A stretch of DNA of 64,000 nt from Tatumella ptyseos (GTDB taxonomy: Bacteria > Pseudomonadota > Gammaproteobacteria > Enterobacterales > Enterobacteriaceae). The stretch spans positions 3,100,001 to 3,164,000 of the forward strand of contig NZ_CP130649.1 of NCBI RefSeq assembly GCF_030552895.1. The letters run 5' to 3'. The position numbers and the translations under genes are program-made. Below are positions 1 through 8,440 of the stretch, piece by piece. Positions within the stretch are counted from its first letter, which is position 1, and each line of letters begins with the position of its first letter. Below the pieces are notes generated by a model. It saw only the letters and a list, made by a program, of their open reading frames with translations, did not search any database and was not told the DNA's origin.

Positions 1-1481
1 GAGATATTAAGATTGTATTCATTTTTATTCTTTATCTCATCCAAACTTACACGTTTTGAATAACGCTCTTCTTCTTTACGATATTGATAGGTATCAACAA
101 TTCTCTCAATATCTTGTTCGCGTAAGTAATTTTGTTTTTTACCTCTTTCGAAGTAATCAGCAGCATTGATAAACAGGACATCATCAAATTTCTTGCAGCG
201 CTTTAAGATTAAAATACATACAGGAATGCCTGTTGAGAAAAACAGATTTGCTGGTAGTCCAATTACTGTATCGATATGACCATCATCAATGAGTTTTTGT
301 CGTATTTTTTGCTCAGCTCCTCCACGGAATAACACTCCATGTGGCAAGATAATAGCCATGACTCCATCATCTGCTAAAAAATGGAAACCATGCAACAGGA
401 ATGCAAAGTCAGCAGCCGATTTAGGGGCCAAACCGTAATCTTTAAAGCGAAAATCTTTAGCTAAAGCTTCAGTCGTATCCCATTTTAAACTAAATGGTGG
501 ATTAGCTACAATGGCATTAAATGTAATTTTCTTAGATGGATTTAGCTCATTTAGAATATCCCAATCATTTGCTAAAGTATCACCATGGAATATTTGAAAC
601 TCAGTATCTTTTACGCCATGTAAGAGCATATTCATACGGGCTAAGTTATAGGTGGTAATGTTTTTTTCCTGACCGTAAATTTTACCTACCTTGCCATTAT
701 GCTCTTTTACTTGATTACGTACATTTAGTAATAATGAGCCCGAACCACAAGCAAAGTCTAAGATCCGATCTAAAGATTTTTTATAACCAGTACTAGGGTC
801 TTGACTATCTAAAGATACAATTCGAGATAAAATTGTCGATATCGGTTGTGGTGTATAGAATTCACCTGCTTTTTTACCAGAACCTGATGCAAATTGTGCA
901 ATTAAGTATTCGTAAGCATCACCTAATGTGTCATTATTTGTTGAGAAATTAACAAGCTTTTCTTCAATACTACTAATGATTGAGCATAGTTTGGTATTGC
1001 GTATCTTGTAATCTTTACCTAATTTTTCAGAGTTAAGATTAATCTCAGAGAAGAGACCATTAAAACTACGTGCGAAAGATTGTTCTTCAATGTATTTAAA
1101 ACCAGCATTTAATGTTTTAAGTAGATCATCATGTTGAGTACGTGCAAGTTCTGCAATATTACTCCATAAGAATTCGGGTTTAATCACATAGTGAATTAAA
1201 CTTCTCATACTATCTTCAAAGTCAGCCACATCTTCAGCATTATTGGCATACCAAATATTAAGTGATGTCTGCTTAACTAAACCATCATCATTTTTAATTG
1301 GTTTTGGATAATCTTGCCCGAGTTCTTTAGCAGCAGCTTCTTCATAGTTCGCAGATAAATAACGCAAGAATAGGAATGACAACATGTAATCCCGAAAGTC
1401 ATCTGCATTCATTGAGCCACGTAATTGGTTTGCAATGTCCCAAAGTAAGGCACCAAGTTTTTGCTGTTCCTGTTCGGTCAT
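1..1481 (-). CDS. hsdM: Type I restriction-modification DNA methyltransferase subunit HsdM (3' end outside window)
   Basis: Adenine-N6 methyltransferase subunit of a type I restriction enzyme; two copies join one HsdS to methylate the asymmetric target and protect host DNA. The start ATG at 1481 overlaps the prrC stop (ATGA), with AGGAA about 8 bases upstream. The reading frame is open to the window edge, about 493 codons, so probably only the last 20-40 residues are missing compared with usual lengths near 520. Visible motifs are the N-terminal helical domain starting MTEQEQQKLGALLWDIANQL, the SAM-binding motif LDFACGSGSLLL near residues 239-250, an upstream GEFYTPQ segment, and the catalytic NPPF at about residues 327-330. 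It is the last gene seen in the hsdR-hsdS-prrC-hsdM operon. Low GC and location mark it as transposon cargo. The family assignment is secure. The exact subfamily (IC-like, as in EcoprrI) is inferred from the linked prrC. Confidence 0.93.
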   Translation of the reverse strand, partial: MTEQEQQKLGALLWDIANQLRGSMNADDFRDYMLSFLFLRYLSANYEEAAAKELGQDYPKPIKNDDGLVKQTSLNIWYANNAEDVADFEDSMRSLIHYVIKPEFLWSNIAELARTQHDDLLKTLNAGFKYIEEQSFARSFNGLFSEINLNSEKLGKDYKIRNTKLCSIISSIEEKLVNFSTNNDTLGDAYEYLIAQFASGSGKKAGEFYTPQPISTILSRIVSLDSQDPSTGYKKSLDRILDFACGSGSLLLNVRNQVKEHNGKVGKIYGQEKNITTYNLARMNMLLHGVKDTEFQIFHGDTLANDWDILNELNPSKKITFNAIVANPPFSLKWDTTEALAKDFRFKDYGLAPKSAADFAFLLHGFHFLADDGVMAIILPHGVLFRGGAEQKIRQKLIDDGHIDTVIGLPANLFFSTGIPVCILILKRCKKFDDVLFINAADYFERGKKQNYLREQDIERIVDTYQYRKEEERYSKRVSLDEIKNKNEYNLNI

Positions 1482-2692
1482 GACTGAATTTCCTGTGGGG
1501 TAGCTGTTTGAGTAGATGTAGATGTGGCTAGCTGAATAGCCTCACCGACAGTAGGTAACTGAAATGGATAGTTTTCTAAAAATGCATTTAGAATATCTTT
1601 AAATAATTTTTGATTATCAGGTAGCATGTTTCGTGGCTCATATACGGAATATTGACCATGACTCATCAAGTTTAACGCACGTGAAAAAAGTTTCTCATTA
1701 TCAATATCTTTCATACAAAATGAAAAATCTTCAGCCCCAAAAAAAGAAGCGGTTTTTTCCATAATACTACGTAAAATATTAAAATGATAAGTATAAAGTT
1801 TCGATGGAATAGCATGAGCAGCTTCATGTAACTCTTTTAACATAGCAACATGGTAGAAAAAGGGTGTATCGCCTGTAGTTTGTAACTGGTATTCATTTGT
1901 AAGTTTATTCTTGTACAGAAAATAGCATTTATGATTATGATTTTTTATTTCATTGGTCATAATATTGAAGAAGAGGCCATGATGCGTAGAGATTAGTACT
2001 TTGACATTATCTTGTGCTTCACGTAATAAAATAGCTAAATCACTTGCTATAGCAATCACATTATTCTCATCTAATGATGAAATAGGATCATCAATATAAA
2101 TATAGCTAACCCAGTCATAGCCTTCTTGTCCATCAATAGCTAATTCGCAGATTGCTAAAAATGTACACCAAATGAATAAATTTTCTTCTCCACGAGAGAT
2201 TTTAATGTTATCAACTGTACAAGTAGATAATTCAGAAGAGTTATAAGGTTTGTAAATTTCATTTCGACTGAAAGAGACAGTCCGAACATCCTCACCTTTT
2301 ACTGGTTCATATTGAATCTTAAAATCAAAGTCTGCAAATTTTATTAAATGGGCTCTAATTTTATTTTCTAAATCAATCTCTTCATCAAAAACATTGAAGA
2401 ATTTTGAATATTTATTTAAACAAAGTTTACGATTAGTATCATCTTCTAAGTCATTATCCCAAGTAAATAAATCTTCAGTGAAAGCATTAAAATAAAGAGT
2501 ATCTCCTTTGCTAGTCCTATTCCTTACTCCTATCATTTTTCCTTTATTTTTAAACTCCATTGATAGACGAGTTTTTCCTGTACCGTTATAAGCGTAAAGA
2601 AGTATGTAATCTTTACTTTGCAAGTCACTTCTAAAAAGCTCAACTATTCTGTTCATAGTTTTATATTTTTTAATACTTCTTTGATTACTCAT
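1478..2692 (-). CDS. prrC: PrrC-type anticodon nuclease (tRNA-Lys), HsdR-linked
   Basis: Homologue of E. coli PrrC, a latent RNase that cuts tRNA-Lys at the anticodon wobble position when phage proteins disturb the type I restriction complex that masks it. It is 404 residues long (E. coli about 396). From the ATG at 2692, the N-terminal ABC-type ATPase has a Walker A (YNGTGKT, residues 35-41), the PrrC-typical segment LYFNAFTEDLFTWDNDL near 66-82, a signature-like ISRGEE near 165-170, and a Walker B (YIYIDDPISSLD, near 197-208). The C-terminal nuclease part has Arg308 and Glu312 in ILRSIMEKTASFFG and His345 in NLMSHGQ, matching the Arg-Glu-His triad reported for E. coli PrrC, so it looks catalytically intact. 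The ATG at 2692 is preferred over a TTG at 2698 because it overlaps the hsdS stop (ATGA) and has GAGGAA about 8 bases upstream. The stop overlaps the hsdM start. It is unusual that prrC lies between hsdS and hsdM. Confidence 0.92.
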   Translation of the reverse strand: MSNQRSIKKYKTMNRIVELFRSDLQSKDYILLYAYNGTGKTRLSMEFKNKGKMIGVRNRTSKGDTLYFNAFTEDLFTWDNDLEDDTNRKLCLNKYSKFFNVFDEEIDLENKIRAHLIKFADFDFKIQYEPVKGEDVRTVSFSRNEIYKPYNSSELSTCTVDNIKISRGEENLFIWCTFLAICELAIDGQEGYDWVSYIYIDDPISSLDENNVIAIASDLAILLREAQDNVKVLISTHHGLFFNIMTNEIKNHNHKCYFLYKNKLTNEYQLQTTGDTPFFYHVAMLKELHEAAHAIPSKLYTYHFNILRSIMEKTASFFGAEDFSFCMKDIDNEKLFSRALNLMSHGQYSVYEPRNMLPDNQKLFKDILNAFLENYPFQLPTVGEAIQLATSTSTQTATPQEIQS

Positions 2693-4023
2693 GCGCAAAT
2701 TTCCTCAACTACTGGGAATAATTGTTGCATTAAGCCTATCTTATGTTTTTTAAGTTGCTCAATATAATTTGTCTGATTGGAAATTAAACTATCAAGTGAA
2801 GTAAAGCAGCAAGCAACTTTTTCTTGCTCTAGAAGAGATGGCTGCATAACATTTATTGATAAAAACTTATCAATAGAAATATTATAACGACCTGCTCTAG
2901 CACCCTCATTTACAATTTTCTTAATTTCACTTTCATAGGTTTTAGACTCGAAAAAATACTCCCAAAAAACTGGATTTTGATTTTTTTCAAAGCGGAAACA
3001 TTTATAAATAGGTGAAACGATTCCACTTTCATAAAGAGAAAGTCTTTTAATCGTTCCATAGGTTGAATTTTTAGTGATTCGATCGTTATATACAAAATCA
3101 TTCTTTTTTAAAACGATATACCGCTCAGTATTGTCTCCAGCAACTTTTTTTAAGAAATAATCCGCTTGAGAAACTACTCCATGTTCATTAGAAAGAGATA
3201 AAACTTTAATTTCATCACCTGTAGAATTTTTCTTCTTAACAGGTTTAGCAATTTCAGACAGCTCAATGCCCTTCCATTTTTGACTAAATTTTCCTAATCT
3301 TAACTTCGGTAAATTTTCTCCATTTTTAGGAAAAAGCAGTTGTAGAAGGCCAGTTCTGTGTTCTTTATAAAGTTTAAGTTTGAATGATGAACTTTCTATA
3401 AGCTTATCTAGAGATGAAAGAAAATCAGCTATTTTACGCTGTTCATCTGCTGAAGTTGGGAGATATATTTTGATCCCAGATAGTCTTCCAGCGGAAATAC
3501 CTAGAACTTTAGTACCTTGTGATTCTTTTTGAATTTGTTGACGCAAATATCTTGAACTAAATAAATAGCTCGAAAATCCTGTAATAAGTGAATTATCTAT
3601 CTTTCTAGCTAATAAAGTATGGGTACCAGATATAACTTTTTCATTATTCAAATTTATGATTTCGATATGTTTTCCGACATCTTTCAAATCTTCGGATGCA
3701 TCAGCGAAAATTATGTCTCCCACTTGACAGTAATTATCAGGAGAAATTTTATCTAAATTTACATTTGCATTCACATATGGAACTTCTTCTAACTCTATAT
3801 TGAATAAAGTTGAAAATTTAGTATGAATATCACCATAGTGTATATTTTTAATATTGCCTGATTTGTAATTTAAAAATTCTCTTGAAAAACTATTGGTAGT
3901 TTTAAAAGTAAACAAAGATTTAAAAGGCCTAACCTTCCAACCTAAATCCTCTTTAAATTCATAAAAGCGGATTCGTGGGAAATACTGTTCTTCATCATTT
4001 TTCAGTAATTGATTATTTAACAT
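2689..4023 (-). CDS. hsdS: Type I restriction-modification specificity subunit HsdS
   Basis: DNA-recognition subunit that sets the bipartite target of the type I complex and bridges HsdM and HsdR. It is 444 residues from the ATG at 4023. Two half-subunits are visible. Each is a variable target-recognition domain followed by a conserved helical spacer: the first ends near ADFLSSLDKLIESSSFKLKL then RTGLLQLLFP, the second near CCFTSLDSLI...KIGLMQQLFP. The repeat of SLD-LI and GL-QLFP shows the internal duplication expected of HsdS. An upstream GTG (4059) would give 456 residues. The ATG at 4023 is chosen because GGTGGGG precedes it and it overlaps the hsdR end by only 11 bases. The target sequence cannot be read from the protein. 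The 3' end overlaps the prrC start by 4 bases. Confidence 0.93.
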   Translation of the reverse strand: MLNNQLLKNDEEQYFPRIRFYEFKEDLGWKVRPFKSLFTFKTTNSFSREFLNYKSGNIKNIHYGDIHTKFSTLFNIELEEVPYVNANVNLDKISPDNYCQVGDIIFADASEDLKDVGKHIEIINLNNEKVISGTHTLLARKIDNSLITGFSSYLFSSRYLRQQIQKESQGTKVLGISAGRLSGIKIYLPTSADEQRKIADFLSSLDKLIESSSFKLKLYKEHRTGLLQLLFPKNGENLPKLRLGKFSQKWKGIELSEIAKPVKKKNSTGDEIKVLSLSNEHGVVSQADYFLKKVAGDNTERYIVLKKNDFVYNDRITKNSTYGTIKRLSLYESGIVSPIYKCFRFEKNQNPVFWEYFFESKTYESEIKKIVNEGARAGRYNISIDKFLSINVMQPSLLEQEKVACCFTSLDSLISNQTNYIEQLKKHKIGLMQQLFPVVEEICA

Positions 4024-7000
4024 GTGCACCCCACCCAGAAATTTCACGCCCATTAGCACGTTTTTGCATTGGTTCAGTTAAATCCTGTATTAAAGCTTTA
4101 CGAGTTTTACTACGTTCTTTCCAGCCTAAGCCAAGCGGGGAAAGTAACTCATGTAGTAAATCATTATCTAAAATCATGAGAGCTAGTGTTGCATCAACAA
4201 AGAGTCTGAGAGCTTCATCTTCTAAACCATATTTTTCAGCGATTTCTTCAATTTTATAGTCAGTTTTTTCTAGTTTAAATTGCTCAAAACCACATTTGAT
4301 ATCTTCTACACTCAAACCTTCACCGATTTTTAAACTGAAGATATATTCCTTGATATCTTCAGCATCATCGACAAACTTAGCATCGCTGCTAATTAGATTG
4401 AGCAGCTCTTCACGGGTCATACTCTGTTTTTCAGGTGATGTATGGCTGTAATCACTAATCAGTTTCATGATGTAGTCATAGTCAATCATTGCAGAGTTAA
4501 ATAAGACAAATTCAAAATCAACTTGCTGTACTGTCTCATCTGAGACATTATCTGGATTGTCTTGCTTTGGCTTTAAACGCTTTGCAGTCTCTAAGTAAAC
4601 AGATTGAAAACTTCTCAATTCATCTTTAGGCATAATCTTATTGATAGATTCAGTTTGCTCTTCAGTTAAATCTGTGTATTGACTTAATTGAGTTTGTAAG
4701 CGTTGAATTTCTTTGAATTTATTAATAAATTCAGCTTTTGCGGTATCGCCTTGTAAGTTAATAACTTCTTCAGGGGTGGTTGGTAGCCCTTTTGATTGCA
4801 TGAACGTATCGAGTTTCTGTTTAGCAACAGCAAGTTTAGCAATTACTTGTGTAGCTGATTCAACTAGCCAGATTTCTTTAATATGATCGTCTTTTTCTAA
4901 GTTGGAAAATAATTTTACTGACTCATCAACAGCAGACTCTAAGCCTCGGAAGTCGATAATTGTCCCATAAGGTTTAGAATCATTTAAGACTCGATTCGTT
5001 CGTGAAAATGCTTGAATTAAACCATGATATTTTAGGTTTTTATCGACATATAAAGTACTAAGATATTTAGAATCAAAACCTGTAAGCAGCATATCAACTA
5101 CAATCGTGATATCAATTTTCTGTGCTTGAGGAAAAGCCTGACTATTTGGATATATCTGATCTTTAATGCGCTGTTGAACATCTTGATAGTAATTATCAAA
5201 CTGTGCCAAGCTGTGACTGGTACCAAATTGAGCGTTATAATCATTGATGATTGTAGTTAAAGCTTGCTTTTTTTCATTTGGCTTATCTAAGTTATCTAAT
5301 TGCTCATTTGGTAAATCTTCAGATAGCTGTTTGACATCAGCATCACCTTCGGCAGGAGGAGAGAAAACGCAAGCAATATTTAATACGTGGTAATCTGGAT
5401 TGGTTTCTAATAATTCTTCTTGTTTTGTCTTAAATAAATGGTAATAACTAATTGCATCATTAATTGAGCTTGTTGCAAATATGGCATTAAACTTTCGCTC
5501 ATGAGTTGCGTGATGATGCTTATTAAGAATGGCTTCAACAATTTTTTCTTGGGTTATAGGATCACCCACACGAGCTGTAATAGGTTTATTTTGATCAACC
5601 TGAGCAGCACGAAAATATTCAATATTAAACTTTAAAACGTTTTGATCTTCTATTGCATGAGTAATGGTATATGCGTGTAACTGTTGTTGAAAAATATCTT
5701 TTGTTTCAGCGTAACTTGCTTCTCTTCCATCTATCCTTTGCACCGTTGAATTTTTTCCAAAAATAGGTGTACCAGTAAATCCAAATAGTTGTGATTTAGG
5801 AAAAAACTTTTTGATTGCTTGATGATTTTCACCAAACTGTGAACGATGACACTCATCAAAAATAATTGCGATTCTTTTATCTTGAAGAGGTTTTAATTGT
5901 TCTTTAAAGCTTGGAGATTTTGAACGTGAATTCTTAGTTTTTTTAAGATTGTCTGACTGATCATTTAACGCAAGCGCTAACTTTTGAATTGTGGTTACAA
6001 TGACCTTATTACTATAGTTCGTAGAAAGTAGGCGTCGAACTAATGAAGCTGTATTGGTATTTTCCTCAACGCATCCGTCTTGGAATTTATTGAATTCTTC
6101 ACGTGTTTGACGATCTAAGTCTTTGCGATCAACCACAAATAAGCATTTTTCAATATCGGGATTATCTTTAAGTAAAGTTGATGCTTTAAATGAAGTTAAA
6201 GTTTTACCACTACCTGTAGTATGCCAGATATATCCATTACCACGATTTTGTTTAATCGTTTCGATGATCGCTTCAACAGCATATATTTGATAAGGCCGCA
6301 TGATCAAGATTTTTTGTTCTGTCGTTACTAGAACCATATAACGGCTGATCATTTTTCCTAGTTTACATTTATTTAGAAACTTTTCAGAAAACTCATGCAA
6401 ATCATTGACTTTACGATTATCAGGATCAGCCCATTGATAAATTGGTAAAAACTGTTCGTCAGCATTGAAGTTGAAATGTTGCTCTTGGTTATTGCTAAAA
6501 TAATAAGTTTGCTTTTGATTGCTAACAATAAATAATTGCATGAACACAAATAGAGTATTGGTATAACCATTACCAACATCATTTTTATAGTCCACAATTT
6601 GTTGCATTGCACGACGAGGAGAAATATCTAAGGTTTTAAGTTCAATTTGAACTAAAGGTAAGCCATTAATTAAAATAATAACATCGTAACGATGATGACT
6701 ATTCTGAGAATTTACACGGAACTGACGGATGACTTCAAATTCATTTTTACACCAGTCTTTTGTGTTAACTAGAGTGTAATAAAGAGGCGTACCATCTTCT
6801 CGGTCAAAAACATGCTGTACTCGTAACCGTTGAGAACAAGCGAATACATCAGAGTTAATATTTTCTTGTAATAAGCGCTCAAATTCAGCATCTGTAAGCT
6901 GAACTTGGTTTAACTCATTAAACTTATTCCGAAAATTAGCATTGAGTGAGTCTAGATCATGAATTTCATTTTTTTTATATTTTAACTCTTCAAGCTTAGC

Positions 7001-7039
7001 TATAAGTGAATTTTCGAGATTGTTTTCGGAGCTAGACAT
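4013..7039 (-). CDS. hsdR: Type I restriction enzyme endonuclease/translocase subunit HsdR
   Basis: Motor and nuclease subunit that translocates DNA and cuts far from the recognition site when the site is unmethylated. It is 1008 residues long. The N-terminal PD-(D/E)xK-type nuclease domain shows Asp119, Glu133 and Lys135 (RYDVIIL...VQIELKT). The SF2 helicase core follows with Walker A TGSGKT at 275-280, DECH at 395-398 and FTGTPIF at 421-427. The C-terminal part is helical, as expected for the HsdM-contacting region. It is the first gene of the operon, while type I loci more often transcribe hsdM first. Only about 11 bases separate its ATG from the terminus of an IS1595-family remnant, so its native promoter appears lost. 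No strong Shine-Dalgarno is visible. It overlaps hsdS by 11 bases. Confidence 0.95.
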   Translation of the reverse strand: MSSSENNLENSLIAKLEELKYKKNEIHDLDSLNANFRNKFNELNQVQLTDAEFERLLQENINSDVFACSQRLRVQHVFDREDGTPLYYTLVNTKDWCKNEFEVIRQFRVNSQNSHHRYDVIILINGLPLVQIELKTLDISPRRAMQQIVDYKNDVGNGYTNTLFVFMQLFIVSNQKQTYYFSNNQEQHFNFNADEQFLPIYQWADPDNRKVNDLHEFSEKFLNKCKLGKMISRYMVLVTTEQKILIMRPYQIYAVEAIIETIKQNRGNGYIWHTTGSGKTLTSFKASTLLKDNPDIEKCLFVVDRKDLDRQTREEFNKFQDGCVEENTNTASLVRRLLSTNYSNKVIVTTIQKLALALNDQSDNLKKTKNSRSKSPSFKEQLKPLQDKRIAIIFDECHRSQFGENHQAIKKFFPKSQLFGFTGTPIFGKNSTVQRIDGREASYAETKDIFQQQLHAYTITHAIEDQNVLKFNIEYFRAAQVDQNKPITARVGDPITQEKIVEAILNKHHHATHERKFNAIFATSSINDAISYYHLFKTKQEELLETNPDYHVLNIACVFSPPAEGDADVKQLSEDLPNEQLDNLDKPNEKKQALTTIINDYNAQFGTSHSLAQFDNYYQDVQQRIKDQIYPNSQAFPQAQKIDITIVVDMLLTGFDSKYLSTLYVDKNLKYHGLIQAFSRTNRVLNDSKPYGTIIDFRGLESAVDESVKLFSNLEKDDHIKEIWLVESATQVIAKLAVAKQKLDTFMQSKGLPTTPEEVINLQGDTAKAEFINKFKEIQRLQTQLSQYTDLTEEQTESINKIMPKDELRSFQSVYLETAKRLKPKQDNPDNVSDETVQQVDFEFVLFNSAMIDYDYIMKLISDYSHTSPEKQSMTREELLNLISSDAKFVDDAEDIKEYIFSLKIGEGLSVEDIKCGFEQFKLEKTDYKIEEIAEKYGLEDEALRLFVDATLALMILDNDLLHELLSPLGLGWKERSKTRKALIQDLTEPMQKRANGREISGWGAHVK

Positions 7040-7050
7040 GTTATTTCATA

Positions 7051-7672
7051 GGGTATTAGAAAGTTAAAGAGGATTATTCCTTAAAATTTTAAGAATTTCA
7101 AGATATAGATTATCATGTAGATAATTAAATCGAAACTCTGTTTCTTTAAGGTGCAAATAAAAGGTCTTTTTGGGAACGCCATTAAACTTTGTGAGTCGTC
7201 TTTTAGTATAGCTCCAAAAACTCTCAATTCCGTTAATATGACTTTCCCCTCTAACAAATTCATTGGCCCCATGGTGAACCCTAAAATGCTTATCAAAGCC
7301 TAAATCAACCAAGCCATCATAACCCCGCCATCCATCAGAATGAATCACAGATTCAGGATCAATTTTTCATCGAATGATGCCTTGTAATGTTGCTTTTGAA
7401 CAATCAGAGACAATTTCTGTATATACTTTACCTTCTCGTTTCAAAAGTCCAAAGACAATCGTTTTTCCACTCGCCCCACGTCCTCTTTTTCCTCTTACTC
7501 TTTGTGCTCCGAAGTAAGACTCATCCACTTCAATGGCTCATGATAAAGGAGAGGATTGCTCACAAACTTCGGCTAATCGTGCTCTTATTTTTAGAAAAAT
7601 GGTATTAACAGATCGAGTAGAAATATTTGTCAAAATAGCGGTATTGATTGCTGTTAAATCCATCGAAAAATA
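7051..7672 (-). mobile_element. IS1595-family insertion sequence remnant
   Basis: The left boundary is set at the GGGTATTAG run at 7051, which looks like an insertion-sequence end because the coding remnant starts just inside it. The right boundary is the exact start of the IS1 copy at 7673, which truncates the element in the N-terminal half of its transposase. The other inverted repeat is gone, so the 7051 end is inferred rather than proven. The element lies 11 bp upstream of the hsdR start codon and so defines what DNA drives the restriction operon. Confidence 0.6.
7064..7672 (-). pseudogene. Broken IS1595-family (ISXO2-like) transposase
   Basis: Reading the minus strand from 7672 gives one continuous frame with two in-frame stops, TGA at 7540-7538 and TGA at 7369-7367. 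It ends at a normal stop at 7064. Recognisable parts are YFSMDLTAINTAILTNIS (helical N-terminal region), IEVDESYFGAQRVRGKRGRG (the VDESYFG motif of the DDE domain), HSDGWRGYDGL (second catalytic Asp) and ESHINGIESFWSYTKRRL with HLKETEFRFNY. These are characteristic of the IS1595/ISXO2 transposase family. The N-terminus is cut by IS1 at 7672/7673. With two stops and a lost start it cannot make a working transposase. The 94-codon open stretch at 7064-7348 is only its C-terminal piece. An IS1016-like subgroup is possible but was not checked. Confidence 0.85.
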
Positions 7673-7727
7673 GGTAATGCTACCAACTTGCTGATTTAGT
7701 GTATGATATCTATTTTGAGCTTATAAC

Positions 7728-8003
7728 ATGGCTTCCCTACCTATTCATTGTCCTGCTTGTTCTGCAACTAAAGGTGTCGTACGTAACGGTAAAAGCACTT
7801 CCGGCCATCAACGTTATCTCTATCAACATTGCCGTAAGACATGGCTGCTCTCTTTCACTTATGCCGCTTCTTATCCGGGTAAGCCTCAACAAATTATCGA
7901 CATCGCTATGAATGGCGTCGGGTGTCGGGCAACAGCAGAAATTATGGGAATTGGACTCAATACGGTTCTTCGCCACTTAAAAAACTTAAACCACTCTCAG
8001 TAA
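7728..8003 (+). CDS. insA: IS1 protein InsA
   Basis: 91 residues, the same length as InsA of E. coli IS1. Four cysteines of a zinc finger are visible (CPAC near residues 8-11, and a HCRKTW segment near 34-39 that carries only one Cys at that place). A helix-turn-helix segment [21 protein letters not shown] follows. In IS1, InsA binds the ends and represses transcription, and a -1 frameshift fuses it to InsB to make the transposase. The slippage run AAAAAAC lies at 7979-7985, just before the InsA stop. Confidence 0.92.
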   Translation: MASLPIHCPACSATKGVVRNGKSTSGHQRYLYQHCRKTWLLSFTYAASYPGKPQQIIDIAMNGVGCRATAEIMGIGLNTVLRHLKNLNHSQ

Positions 8004-8425
8004 CAACGAGACTTAACCCCGGTGCTGAAGTCATTATCTGTGCAGAGCTTGATGAACAGTGGGGTTGGGTAGGCTCCAAGTCTCACCCTAGATGGCTGTT
8101 TTATGCCTATAATAAACAGCATAAGTCGGTCATTGCTCATGTATTCGGAGAAAGAAATCTGGATACACTGGAACGTTTGCTGGCTCTACTCTCTGAGTTC
8201 GATATCGTGGTCTGGATGACAGATGGTTGGCCGGCTTACGCGAAAAGACTGAAGAGAGAGATACATACTAATAGTAAACGTTTTACTCAACGTATTGAAC
8301 GGCATAACCTAAACCTAAGGCAGCATATCGCTCGTTTAGGGCGCAAGACGTTATCGTTTTCAAAGTCGGTTGAATTGCATGATAAGGTAATAGGGTATTA
8401 CGTAACTTTAAATCACTACCAATAA
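7922..8425 (+). CDS. insB: IS1 transposase catalytic part InsB (made as InsAB' by frameshift)
   Basis: 167 residues from a GTG at 7922, the same length as E. coli InsB. In IS1 the active protein is the InsA-InsB' fusion made by -1 slippage at AAAAAAC (7979-7985), so the GTG start may matter little. Conserved blocks are [34 protein letters not shown] and [15 protein letters not shown], which supply the DDE-type residues. The frame is undamaged. Confidence 0.92.
   Translation: MSGNSRNYGNWTQYGSSPLKKLKPLSVTTRLNPGAEVIICAELDEQWGWVGSKSHPRWLFYAYNKQHKSVIAHVFGERNLDTLERLLALLSEFDIVVWMTDGWPAYAKRLKREIHTNSKRFTQRIERHNLNLRQHIARLGRKTLSFSKSVELHDKVIGYYVTLNHYQ
7979..7985 (+). promoter_or_regulatory. Programmed -1 frameshift site of IS1
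   Basis: AAAAAAC heptamer near the end of insA, in the position and form of the known IS1 slippage site. It lets ribosomes shift from insA into insB and make the InsAB' transposase. Confidence 0.85.
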
Positions 8426-8440
8426 ATTGGAGTCACCACC

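Larger units (their letters stand above)
7673..8440 (+). mobile_element. Iso-IS1 insertion sequence, complete, 768 bp
   Basis: The length is exactly 768 bp, the classical IS1 size. The left end reads GGTAATGCTACCAACTTGCT. The right end read inward is GGTGGTGACTCCAATTTATT, an imperfect match typical of IS1 ends. It carries insA and insB overlapping in the standard way. The flanks differ: CGAAAAATA on the left and GGAATTTCT on the right, so there is no 8-9 bp target duplication. The left flank is IS1595-derived and the right flank is tnsA, so the copy marks the edge of a deletion or rearrangement rather than a simple insertion. Both reading frames are intact and the element may be active. Confidence 0.95.

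Noticed and set aside
3975..4259. 94-codon plus-strand frame across the hsdS-hsdR junction
   Set aside because: Antisense to two well-supported genes; composition shows no protein-like features.
1..7039. Possibility that the operon is a BREX, DISARM or CRISPR-type system
   Set aside because: All four genes fit hsdR, hsdS, prrC and hsdM; no extra defence genes or direct-repeat arrays are visible.
7387..7608. 73-codon plus-strand frame
   Set aside because: Antisense to the IS1595-family transposase remnant, whose motifs are read on the minus strand.
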